A stretch of DNA of 7,612 nt from Acidobacteriota bacterium (GCA_003222935.1 QHXL01000188.1:1-7612); one strand, 5' to 3'. Shown: positions 1 to 7,153, numbered from the stretch's first letter. Translations and numbers: made by a program. Notes: generated by a model not told the origin, from the letters alone.

Positions 1-1
1 T

Positions 2-1713
2 GTTCTTTCCAGGCAAATCGAACAAGAGTCTCCACAATCAAACACCAACATCGTTCTTAATGCAGTCTCAATGCATGAAGATATTACTCGCGACTATCGC
101 ACCGCACTTTTAGTCATGTTAGGCGCCGTTGGAGTCGTATTGTTAATTGCCTGTGCTAACGTGGCGAACCTTCAGCTTACAAGAGCGTCGTCGCGACGAA
201 GAGAAGTCGCGATTCGTATGGCACTTGGCGCCAGCCGTATGCGCATTGTTTCGCAGTTTCTAACAGAGAGTTTGTTGTTGTCCCTGGTCGGAGGCGGTGT
301 AGGCTTATTGTCTTCCAGTTGGGCCGTACGCCTACTCGTTGCATATGGCCCACCCGATGTCCCTCGGCTTCACGATGTGCACCTCGATGTTTCAGTGCTC
401 GTATTTACCTTCGCGCTGTCTACTCTGACTGGAGTTTTGTTGTGTTTTGTTTGGCCTGGCGCCTGCCTTGCAAGCCTCCAAACCTGATCCTGGGAACATG
501 CTTAAGGACACAAGTCGTGGCGTCTCGCAGGGCCGCAGCCGAATTCGCAACGCGTTAATTGTTTCGGAGGTAGCACTTTCGCTGGTTCTGCTCGTGAGTG
601 CGGGATTGCTAATTAATAGCTTCATTCGGATTTTGCGAACGGATGCGGGTTTCAGTCCGCAAGACGTGCTGACCCTGGATATTCCTCTAAGCAGAACAAA
701 ATATCCAAAACCTGAGCTTCAAGCGGCAGCTTTTCAACAACTCCTTGGCCAAATGAGATCGATTCCCGGGGTGAAAGCCGCTTCAGTTGTCAGCAACATC
801 CCGATGAACGATCTTGATTATGAGCTTAGTTTCCAAATTGATGGCCTTCCCGTTCAAGCCAGGCGAAGAGGCTGTCGCTGATTATACGGTTGCCGGAAGC
901 GATTACTTCCGCACGATGAACATCACTTTAAGTCGTGGGCGCGCTTTCAGTGAGAGTGATACGTCTGGTAGTCCAGCCGTCATGATCGTGAGTCAGGCGT
1001 TTGTGAACCGCTACTTTCCCAACGAGGATCCATTAGGAAAAAGAATCATCTTCGATGGCAAGGATAAAACGCCTCAGGAAATTGTCGGAGTGGCAGCGGA
1101 CATTCATCGAAAAGGCTTGGATGCCGAAGTCGAACCTGAATTTTATGTCTCTTACCTGCAGCGTCCCGAGCGGCGAATGAATATTGTGATGCGGACAGAT
1201 CAGGTAGATCCGAGTCAAGTCATTAAGGCTGCGCGGGCGGAAGTAAAAGCTTTTGACCCTAACCAGGTGATCTGGCGCACGCAAACCCTTGAGCAGTTGC
1301 TGAGAACGTCTGTTGCGCCACGACGGTTCAATATGATGTTGCTTGGCGTTTTCGCCAGTATCGCTCTTGTGCTTGCTGCCGTCGGTCTATACGGCGTGAT
1401 GAGTTATGCGGTGAGTTGGCGTACACACGAGATTGGAATTCGTATGGCGCTAGGCGCCGGAAGAACAACGGTCTTGTCGTTAGTTGTGCGAGAGGGAATG
1501 AAGATGGCGTTACTTGGCCTCGCAATTGGATTAATTACTGCGTTACTACTTTCACGTCTGCTGAGGGGATTGCTTTACGGAATATCGCCGACTGATCCAC
1601 TAACTTTCGCGGGGGTATCTATGATTCTGGTATTCGTTTCAGTATTGGCCTGTTTGATTCCTGCGCGCCGGGCCACGAGAGTTGATCCAATCGTGGCATT
1701 AAGATCGGAGTAG
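2..1713 (+). pseudogene. ADOP/MacB-type duplicated FtsX permease, 5'-partial, two frameshifts
   Basis: Inner-membrane permease of the MacB/FtsX superfamily, ADOP subgroup, whose members typically lack an adjacent ATPase gene; substrate unknown. The reading frame is open from base 2, so the N-terminus lies upstream. The first FtsX domain is visible in [18 protein letters not shown] and [12 protein letters not shown] (about 125-240). Next come a second transmembrane start (EVALSLVLLVSAGLLINS) and a MacB-like periplasmic domain. The second FtsX domain carries HEIGIRMALGAG (about 1428-1460) and ends in the family signature ARRATRVDPIVALRSE. Reading continues in three frames. It must shift at about 434-453 to rejoin at [12 protein letters not shown], and again at about 858 to rejoin at PGEEAVADYTVAGSDYF. 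Removing 10 bases and 1 base gives a continuous 566-residue product; family members are usually about 800 residues, so some 240 are missing upstream. Family assignment is confident. Pseudogene status assumes the sequence is correct. Confidence 0.88.
434..451 (+). repeat. 8-bp direct repeat at the first frameshift of the permease
   Basis: GTTTTGTT occurs at 434-441 and again at 444-451, with period 10. Deleting one 10-bp period (434-443) restores an uninterrupted reading [16 protein letters not shown], which is the usual wording of this region in the family. This fits a slipped-strand duplication of 10 bp that shifts the frame by +1. A single extra T in the run 445-448 would also restore frame, but would leave three unusual extra residues (LLC). 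Confidence 0.75.
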
Positions 1714-1737
1714 CTTGCAGATTAATGATATGAGATT

Positions 1738-1765
1738 GGCGGTGATCATCAATGTCATCATCGCC
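1738..1765 (+). terminator. Stem-loop downstream of the permease, possible weak terminator
   Basis: GGCGGTGAT (1738-1746) pairs with ATCATCGCC (1757-1765), with one G-U pair and a 10-base loop. It begins 24 bases after the permease stop codon, where a terminator would be expected. No T-run follows, so it is not a canonical intrinsic terminator; it may stabilise the 3' end or be incidental. Confidence 0.35.
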
Positions 1766-1896
1766 TGGAGTGGTAAGCGACGGAGTATTTAGGTAAAACT
1801 ACAAGCTGCTAACGTGCCTGGGCTTGTTGTGGTTCTCCTTCGCCGGTGGTCTCTTGCACTTTAGCGCTACATATTAGTCCTGGAGCTGCAAGCGAA

Positions 1897-3063
1897 ATGA
1901 CGTCAAGAACACAACCGGATATTAGAGCCATCACTCGATTGGTCCCTCTAAGTGGGAATCTTGTCCAGGGACGATCGGAATTAAAGATCAATCCAGCGCT
2001 CGCGCAAGCTGCAAGTGAGTTGATTAGCGCGAGTCGAAATCATTACAGCCCGGCAGAAGGGGTAGGTGAGTTACGAGAAGCGGTAGCGAAGAAGATTTCC
2101 GTTTTCAACCGCATAGAAGTGGACCCAAAAGCCGCGCCGCTGCAGTTAATGATCACGTCGGGTGCGACAGCGGCACTCATCGCGGTCGCGCACACGTACT
2201 TGAAGGGTTCGTCTGCGCTCGTTTTCGAGCCGTACTATCCCTATCACCGGCGCATACTTGATGAGTTGGGTGGAGCCACGAATGTGCTGCCTTTGCGTGG
2301 CGAGAACCTTGAACTTGATGTTGATGAGTTGCAGGCACGTTGTCGTGAGTGGAAGGAGCGTGAACATCTTCCGCTTCGTGCCATTATCGCCTGCTCTCCC
2401 GCAAATCCTACCGGTAAAGTTTTCAGCAGACCCGAACTGGAAGCGATCGCCGCCGTCTGTAATGAGTTTGATCTTTTGTGTATAGCCGATGAAGTGTACG
2501 AGCATTATGTCGTAGGCGACACACCTCACATTTCAATTGCCACGCTCGACGGAATGTGGGAGAGGACGATCACCGTTAACTCGTTCTCCAAATCCTGGAA
2601 CATCTCAGGTTGGCGACTGGGGTATGTTTATGGAAACGCTAGTCTGATAGCTCCACTTAACAACACCAACAACGTTTTCTATGTGTGTTCTCCCACTCCC
2701 TTGCAACTCGCGCTGGCCCAGGTGCTCATGTCAGATCCGAATTACTACTCGGCGTTGCGCGACAAGTTCAAGTCCAAGAGAGGCGTGGCTGTCGAGTCGC
2801 TGGTTAGTGCCGGCTTTCAGATTTACGAGTCAGGGTCTGCCTTTTATGTCTGGGCGCGGATTCCTCAAGGGTACGGTGATGCAGTCGAATTCAATCAGAT
2901 GCTTTTAAGCAATGGGGTGGCCGGCGTGCCGGGAGGCGCGTTTGCTGATAGTGACGAGTATCAGGACTACATGCGGTTTTGTATTGCCCGAGAGGACGAC
3001 ATACTTCACGGAGCATTTGAAAAAATTCAGAAGGCAGTGGCGGAAGGAAATGAGATCAATTAG
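1897..3063 (+). CDS. PLP-dependent aminotransferase, fold type I (class I/II, KAT/YbdL-like)
   Basis: Cytoplasmic transaminase that moves the amino group of an L-amino acid to a 2-oxo acid using pyridoxal phosphate. Start chosen at ATG 1897 (388 residues), preceded by GGAG at 1882-1885; an in-frame GTG at 1846 would add 17 residues that do not resemble the family. Visible landmarks are HYSPAEGVGELREA (49-62), the cofactor-loop TSGATAAL (87-94), EPYYPYH (111-117), SPANPTG with Asn170, IADEVYEHY with Asp198 and Tyr201, and the Schiff-base lysine Lys232 in NSFSKSWNISGWRLGY. Arg360 in YMRFCIA would bind the substrate carboxylate. All expected catalytic residues are present and the length is normal. 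The pattern SFSKxxxxxGWRxGY followed by SPTPLQLALAQVL is closest to kynurenine/methionine aminotransferases such as YbdL, but substrate cannot be read from sequence. The last 14 bases overlap the dipeptidase gene, indicating an operon. Confidence 0.93.
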   Translation: MTSRTQPDIRAITRLVPLSGNLVQGRSELKINPALAQAASELISASRNHYSPAEGVGELREAVAKKISVFNRIEVDPKAAPLQLMITSGATAALIAVAHTYLKGSSALVFEPYYPYHRRILDELGGATNVLPLRGENLELDVDELQARCREWKEREHLPLRAIIACSPANPTGKVFSRPELEAIAAVCNEFDLLCIADEVYEHYVVGDTPHISIATLDGMWERTITVNSFSKSWNISGWRLGYVYGNASLIAPLNNTNNVFYVCSPTPLQLALAQVLMSDPNYYSALRDKFKSKRGVAVESLVSAGFQIYESGSAFYVWARIPQGYGDAVEFNQMLLSNGVAGVPGGAFADSDEYQDYMRFCIAREDDILHGAFEKIQKAVAEGNEIN

Positions 3064-4102
3064 GTATCGAAGTGTTCTAACACTCGTAACGGTGCTTGCC
3101 ATCATTGGCAGCGTCAACGTTCCACGTTTATCTCTCGCGACGAACGCACAGAAAAGCTCCAAGCCGCTGCCAGCTCCGGCTCGATGGCGTCCTCTTATCG
3201 GGGAATACGTACTTGATAGCGACACAGTCATTGTCCTCGAAAGAGATGGAAAACTAGGTCTGCTTTTCAAGAGAACTGAGTTCAATCCGCTCGAGGAGAT
3301 CGCAAAAGGCAAGTTTCAGTTTGCGTCTAACTCCTCGCACTCTGCTGATCGGGTGAAGTTTGGGCGAGACGCACGTGGCAAGGTAACCGAGGTAGCAATT
3401 GGAAAATCGATATATAAACGCAGGCCGCTAGGACCTGAAGCAGGGTCAAATCAACTTCGCGTCGAGCCACTGCGGCCAGTGCCCCAACTCATTGAAGAAG
3501 CACGCACCGCGCCGCCTCCGACCGAGACCGGAGACTTTTTGTCCACTGACCTGGTTGAACTCACTAAGTTAGATCCAACAATCAAGCTCGAGATCCGCTA
3601 CGCCACAACCAACAATCTCTTCGGAACCGTTTTCTATTCCGAGCCGCGTGCGTTCATGCAGCGTCCCGCAGCTGAATCTCTTGTTCGTGTTAATCGCAAA
3701 TTGAAACAGTCAGGTTATGGCTTGCTGGTTCATGACGCTTACCGTCCCTGGTACGTAACGAAAGTGTTCTGGGACGCGACGCCTGAAGACAAAAAGAAAT
3801 TTGTGGCTGATCCGTCAAAGGGCTCTCGACATAATCGGGGCTGTGCGGTCGACATAACCCTCTACGATCTGAAGACCGGAAAGCCGATTGAGATGGTGAG
3901 CACTTATGACGAGACTACGGATCGTGCTTACCCCGATTATCCCGGTGGTACGTCGCTACAACGTTGGCATCGCGATCTTCTACGTGACGCAATGCAGTCG
4001 GAGGGCTTCACCGTGTACGAAGCGGAATGGTGGCACTTTGACTACAGGGATTGGCAGAAATACAGAATCGGCACTCTGGCCTTCGATCAGATTAAGGAAT
4101 AG
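3050..4102 (+). CDS. D-alanyl-D-alanine dipeptidase, VanX/DdpX family (M15D), with export signal and extra N-terminal domain
   Basis: Zinc dipeptidase that cleaves D-Ala-D-Ala or similar dipeptides. Start chosen at ATG 3050 (350 residues), with GGAAGG just upstream. The longer frame from 2912 lies inside the aminotransferase gene. Residues 1-30 look like a signal peptide: basic MRSIRYR, a hydrophobic stretch, and a possible cut after SLA (Ala30). Residues 45-126 form a beta-rich segment (IGEYVLDSDTVIVLERDGKL, later VKFGRDARGKVTEV) resembling the DUF3471/Pab87 C-terminal domain. A proline-rich linker follows, then the catalytic domain from about 163. The M15D residues are all present: Arg232 in DAYRPW, zinc ligands His261 and Asp268 in SRHNRGCAVD, catalytic Glu326 and zinc ligand His329 in EWWHF. 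Classical VanX is cytoplasmic and about 200 residues, so export and the extra domain argue for a role in peptidoglycan-peptide scavenging rather than vancomycin resistance. The overlap with the upstream gene suggests coupled translation. Confidence 0.92.
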   Translation: MRSIRYRSVLTLVTVLAIIGSVNVPRLSLATNAQKSSKPLPAPARWRPLIGEYVLDSDTVIVLERDGKLGLLFKRTEFNPLEEIAKGKFQFASNSSHSADRVKFGRDARGKVTEVAIGKSIYKRRPLGPEAGSNQLRVEPLRPVPQLIEEARTAPPPTETGDFLSTDLVELTKLDPTIKLEIRYATTNNLFGTVFYSEPRAFMQRPAAESLVRVNRKLKQSGYGLLVHDAYRPWYVTKVFWDATPEDKKKFVADPSKGSRHNRGCAVDITLYDLKTGKPIEMVSTYDETTDRAYPDYPGGTSLQRWHRDLLRDAMQSEGFTVYEAEWWHFDYRDWQKYRIGTLAFDQIKE

Positions 4103-4203
4103 CTATTTGCATATTGAGGTATTGGAACTACCAATTTTCCCGCTATCTTCGCTGCTCCTTCTCCGCTAAATCAGCCACTCGTTAGGTTCGGTAGCGCACA
4201 AAC

Positions 4204-4209
4204 TATTAT
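4204..4209 (+). promoter_or_regulatory. Candidate -10 element upstream of the hybrid kinase
   Basis: TATTAT matches five of six consensus -10 positions and lies 84 bases before the kinase start codon, in the gap after the dipeptidase. The hexamer about 17 bases upstream (GTTAGG) is a poor -35, so this is a weak prediction that would give a leader of about 70 bases. Confidence 0.25.
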
Positions 4210-4222
4210 CCGTGTTTTTGCT

Positions 4223-4264
4223 AAAAGCTTCCCCTAAGAACCATTCAAGCGGGAAGGAGCTTTT
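4223..4264 (+). promoter_or_regulatory. Leader stem-loop ahead of the hybrid kinase (terminator or attenuator-like)
   Basis: AAAAGCTTCCC (4223-4233) can pair with GGGAAGGAGCTTTT (4251-4264): seven pairs, a three-base bulge on the 3' side, then four more pairs, with a 17-base loop. The 3' arm ends in TTTT followed by CTT, so it could end transcription from the dipeptidase operon or, if transcription starts near 4216, act in the kinase leader. The 3' arm contains AAGGAG, but no start codon lies at a usable distance from it. Confidence 0.4.
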
Positions 4265-4287
4265 CTTACGAAAACCTTCAAGAGGTT

Positions 4288-6255
4288 ATGGATGATAAGG
4301 AAGTCATAAATCGACGCCACACATACAGGCGAACCGAAGATATCTACCGGAAAGCGATAGAAGAACTGCGCGACTATGCAATTTTCCTGTTGGACAAGGA
4401 TGGCAATGTAACCAATTGGAATCGGGGCGCCGAACAGATTCTGGGCTATAGCGCACCTGAAATACTCGGGAAAAGTGGTAGCCGATTTTTCACTGTTGAG
4501 GATAGAGCCAGAAGGGTTCCGGAGCAGGAGATGAATACGGCCGCTGCTGTCGGACGAGCTGAAGACGAACGTTGGCATGTACGCCGAGATCGCTCTCGGT
4601 TTTGGGTCAGTGGCGTGATGACCTCTGTTCGTGACCCAAGTGGTCAGTTGGTGGGCTTTTCAAAAGTCATGCGCGACATGACAGAACGAAACCGACTGAC
4701 TGAAGAGCGCGATCGGTTTTTTATGCTTTCGATGGATCTTCTGTGCATCGTCCATCTTGATAGCAGGTTCCTCCGAGTTAACCCGGCCTTTGAGACAGTT
4801 CTGGGATTTAGTGAAAATGAATTGTTGTCAATGAAACTTTTGGATTTGGTTCATCCCGACGATCTGGCAGAGACGAAGGTTGCCTATCAAAAACTCTCAG
4901 TCGGCCAACCAACGAAATCCATGGAGAACCGGCTGCGATGTAAGGACGGAGGATACCGGTGGTTCGCGTGGAGTTATTTCCCGGTCCCTGAGGACAATCT
5001 TGCTTTTGGTGTCGGACGGGATACGACAGAACTCCGGCGCATCCATGAAATGTTACGTCTTAGAGCCGACGAATTGGAAAACGCCAATCAAGTGAAAGAT
5101 GAATTCCTCGCCACTTTGTCGCACGAACTCAGAACCCCGCTCACCTCAATCTTGGGCTGGTCACAATTGTTAGGTTCAAATAAATTGATTGCCAGTGAGC
5201 AGGAACGTGCGGTCCAAATAATCCAAAGGAACGCTGAGTCGCAATCCAAGTTGATAGAGGATCTGCTTGACGTTTCTCGAATTATTACCGGCAAGCTTAA
5301 AGTTGAATTGCAACCGGTAGCGTTTCCTGATCTTGTCGACTCAATAGTTAAATCCCTTCGTCCAGCCGCAGACGCAAAATCGCTCGCCCTCGACACCTTT
5401 ATTGATCCTACCGCCGGTCCCGTATCGGGTGATCCTTCACGGCTGGAACAAGTCGTTTCGAATCTGCTCTCGAATGCGATCAAATTTACTCCTGAGGGAG
5501 GGCGTGTTTCAGTTCGCCTGGAGCGACGTAATGCGCGTGCTGTGTTGGAAATCAAGGATACAGGTATAGGTATTCCCGCGGCTGATCTTCCCCACATTTT
5601 TGAAAGATTCAAACAAGCGGACTCATCAAATATTCGAGCGCATTCAGGTTTGGGACTGGGATTAGCGATCGTTGATTATCTTGTGAAGCAACATGGTGGG
5701 AACGTACACGCTGCAAGCGAAGGGCCTGGAGAAGGAGCAACTTTTGTCATTGAGATTCCCCTGGCATTTTCGGAGATAATGACATCAGGCTCTCAACGTG
5801 TGGATCTGCTTTCTTACGAAGCTCGAAGACTTTTAGACCAATCTGACATTAGCCCCAGCTATCCTGAGTTGAGGCAACTTCGAATTCTGGTTGTAGAGGA
5901 CGATGACGATACGCGCGACTTGCTAAAAACAATTCTTGAAAGGTGTGGTTCCTCTGTAACTGCCCTGCCTTCTGCCGATGAAGCGTTGCGCGAGGTTCAA
6001 CGCACATCTTATGACCTACTCGTAAGTGACATCGGGATGTCTGGTGAAAATGGATATGAACTAATTAAGAAAATCCGGGCTCTCGAACCTGAGAAGGGGC
6101 AGATTCCGGCAATAGCGTTGACTGCTTATGCAGGCGCAGTTGATCGTCAACTAGCACTTCGAGCGGGTTTTCACACTCACGTTGCAAAACCTGTTCAGGC
6201 GGACGAGTTGCTGACGGTAATCGCTACACTGGCGGGTCGAGCTGGTGCAGAATAA
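4288..6255 (+). CDS. Soluble hybrid histidine kinase, PAS-PAS-HisKA-HATPase-REC
   Basis: Sensor kinase of 655 residues that senses through PAS domains, autophosphorylates on histidine and passes phosphate to its own receiver. No membrane segments or signal peptide are visible, so it should be cytoplasmic. PAS1 spans about residues 20-133 (DYAIFLLDKDGNVTNWNRGAE, ending VMRDMTER) and PAS2 about 143-250 (ending FGVGRDTTELR). A helical linker follows. HisKA (about 265-335) carries His279 in LSHELRTPLTSILGW. The ATPase domain (about 380-492) has N-box NLLSNAIKF with Asn396, DTGIGIP with Asp424, the F-box IFERFKQAD and GLGLGLA. The receiver (about 531-648) has Glu537/Asp538, phosphoacceptor Asp581, Thr612 and Lys634. 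All catalytic residues are intact. The usual Pro four residues after the phosphoacceptor is Ser585. Start is ATG 4288 with GAGGT only a base or two upstream, a short spacing. The gene ends in tandem stops TAA TAG. With no output domain, it probably passes phosphate to an unlinked partner. Confidence 0.94.
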   Translation: MDDKEVINRRHTYRRTEDIYRKAIEELRDYAIFLLDKDGNVTNWNRGAEQILGYSAPEILGKSGSRFFTVEDRARRVPEQEMNTAAAVGRAEDERWHVRRDRSRFWVSGVMTSVRDPSGQLVGFSKVMRDMTERNRLTEERDRFFMLSMDLLCIVHLDSRFLRVNPAFETVLGFSENELLSMKLLDLVHPDDLAETKVAYQKLSVGQPTKSMENRLRCKDGGYRWFAWSYFPVPEDNLAFGVGRDTTELRRIHEMLRLRADELENANQVKDEFLATLSHELRTPLTSILGWSQLLGSNKLIASEQERAVQIIQRNAESQSKLIEDLLDVSRIITGKLKVELQPVAFPDLVDSIVKSLRPAADAKSLALDTFIDPTAGPVSGDPSRLEQVVSNLLSNAIKFTPEGGRVSVRLERRNARAVLEIKDTGIGIPAADLPHIFERFKQADSSNIRAHSGLGLGLAIVDYLVKQHGGNVHAASEGPGEGATFVIEIPLAFSEIMTSGSQRVDLLSYEARRLLDQSDISPSYPELRQLRILVVEDDDDTRDLLKTILERCGSSVTALPSADEALREVQRTSYDLLVSDIGMSGENGYELIKKIRALEPEKGQIPAIALTAYAGAVDRQLALRAGFHTHVAKPVQADELLTVIATLAGRAGAE

Positions 6256-6285
6256 TAGCGGCCTTGTGATTGGACGGATATCTTC

Positions 6286-7017
6286 TTAAATCAGGGCTGG
6301 GGACAAATCATTATATAAGTCGTCATACTCTTTTTTGACAACCCGGTAGCACTCGCAGGCGATTGTCTCCAGCCGTTCTCGATCAACGATTTGAATGTGG
6401 CCTCGCCGGTAATCTATTACACCCAAATTGCGAAGGCCATTAGCAGCTTCGCTTACTCCAGCGCGCCGCACCCCAAGCGTAAGTGCAATAAGGTCATGGG
6501 TCAGCGCTAAGTCCTCACCTACATAATCGGACATAGTCAAAAGCCACCGAGCGAGTTGCTGTTCAATGTTATGGAGTTTGTTGCACGCACCCGAGCGGGC
6601 CGTCATGGCGAGTAGCATTTGCGTATAACGCACTAACTTATCTGAAATTGCGTTCTGCCCAACTATTTCCGCTTTGAACGCGCTCGTTCGCAGACGCATA
6701 GCATCACCCGCAACGTGCACAATGACCTGGTCCGTCGAAATTTTCGCTCCCAGAAAAATCCGCAATCCAACAAGTCCTTCGTGTCCCACAGGGCCTACTT
6801 CCACTGTTCTGCCATCTTCCATAGTGCTTAACATGGAAAAAACTGCAGTCAGCGGAAAATAAACGAAGTTCATTGAACTCTGGGCTTGATAAATGACCTG
6901 GCCTTGCGCGACGGTGGTCAGTTGCAGCTGGGAAAAGAGATTCGGATGATCCGCCTCATTCAGCGCAGCCAAAATCTTATTACTGCTGGGTGACGAGGAT
7001 GCAGATCGGTGAGTCAT
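6286..7017 (-). CDS. Crp/Fnr-family transcriptional regulator
   Basis: DNA-binding regulator of 243 residues with an N-terminal cyclic-nucleotide-binding-like beta-barrel and a C-terminal winged helix. The barrel (about 25-120) includes VIYQAQSSMNFVYFPLTAVFSML and EVGPVGHEGLVG, typical of a widespread Crp/Fnr subgroup. The canonical cAMP phosphate-binding Arg-Ser motif is not apparent, and there is no N-terminal Fe-S cysteine cluster as in FNR (cysteines only at 145, 221 and 223). The ligand is therefore unknown. The dimerisation helix runs about 123-165. The helix-turn-helix region is about 172-200 (THDLIALTLGVRRAGVSEA), followed by the wing DYRRGHIQIVD. Start is ATG at 7017; no good Shine-Dalgarno is visible before it. 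It converges on the hybrid kinase, with only 30 bases between the two stop codons, and no clear shared terminator is seen. A functional link with the kinase is possible but inferred only from adjacency. Confidence 0.92.
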   Translation of the reverse strand: MTHRSASSSPSSNKILAALNEADHPNLFSQLQLTTVAQGQVIYQAQSSMNFVYFPLTAVFSMLSTMEDGRTVEVGPVGHEGLVGLRIFLGAKISTDQVIVHVAGDAMRLRTSAFKAEIVGQNAISDKLVRYTQMLLAMTARSGACNKLHNIEQQLARWLLTMSDYVGEDLALTHDLIALTLGVRRAGVSEAANGLRNLGVIDYRRGHIQIVDRERLETIACECYRVVKKEYDDLYNDLSPALI

Positions 7018-7031
7018 GGGATCATTTGCCC

Positions 7032-7088
7032 GGGTAATGGTTAGCGTCAGTTTAACACAAGGTCAATCCTCATCTCAGCGCATTACCC
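7032..7088. repeat. Inverted repeat GGGTAATG/CATTACCC flanking the regulator's candidate promoter
   Basis: GGGTAATG at 7032-7039 and its exact complement CATTACCC at 7081-7088 are separated by 41 bases. They bracket the candidate -35 of the Crp/Fnr gene. The arms could be two binding sites for a dimeric regulator, perhaps the gene's own product. The known Crp half-site (TGTGA) is not what is seen here, and an 8-bp match may be chance. Confidence 0.35.
7038..7066 (-). promoter_or_regulatory. Candidate promoter for the Crp/Fnr regulator gene
   Basis: On the minus strand TTGACC (7066-7061) matches five of six -35 positions. A weak -10 (TAACCA, 7043-7038) follows after 17 bases, about 20 bases before the start codon. 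The -35 is good but the -10 is poor, so confidence is low. Confidence 0.25.
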
Positions 7089-7153
7089 CTTCTACATTCG
7101 CTCCTACGCGATCCGGCTCGCTTTGCAAGAACCTAACAAATTTATGTCGATGC

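Noticed and set aside
434..860. Programmed ribosomal frameshifting to make a full-length permease
   Set aside because: Two different shift sites would be required, neither has a classical slippery heptamer with a clear stimulatory structure, and the first is explained by a direct-repeat duplication.
1846..1896. GTG at 1846 as the aminotransferase start
   Set aside because: The extra 17 residues do not look like the family and no ribosome site precedes it; ATG 1897 has GGAG upstream and gives a typical N-terminus.
2146..2529. 127-codon open frame on the minus strand inside the aminotransferase gene
   Set aside because: It lies opposite well-conserved aminotransferase motifs and its product matches no family pattern.
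2912..3049. Longer N-terminus for the dipeptidase starting at 2912
   Set aside because: It would lie entirely within the coding sequence of the aminotransferase, and the ATG at 3050 directly begins a signal-peptide-like sequence.
3050..4102. Glycopeptide (vancomycin) resistance cluster, because of the VanX-type enzyme
   Set aside because: No VanH dehydrogenase or D-Ala-D-Lac ligase is next to it, and the apparent signal peptide would put the enzyme outside the cytoplasm, where it could not remove precursor D-Ala-D-Ala.
5088..5612. 174-codon open frame on the minus strand inside the kinase gene
   Set aside because: It is opposite the conserved HisKA/HATPase region, has a low-complexity Arg/Ser-rich product and no recognisable domain; it is a shadow of the kinase.
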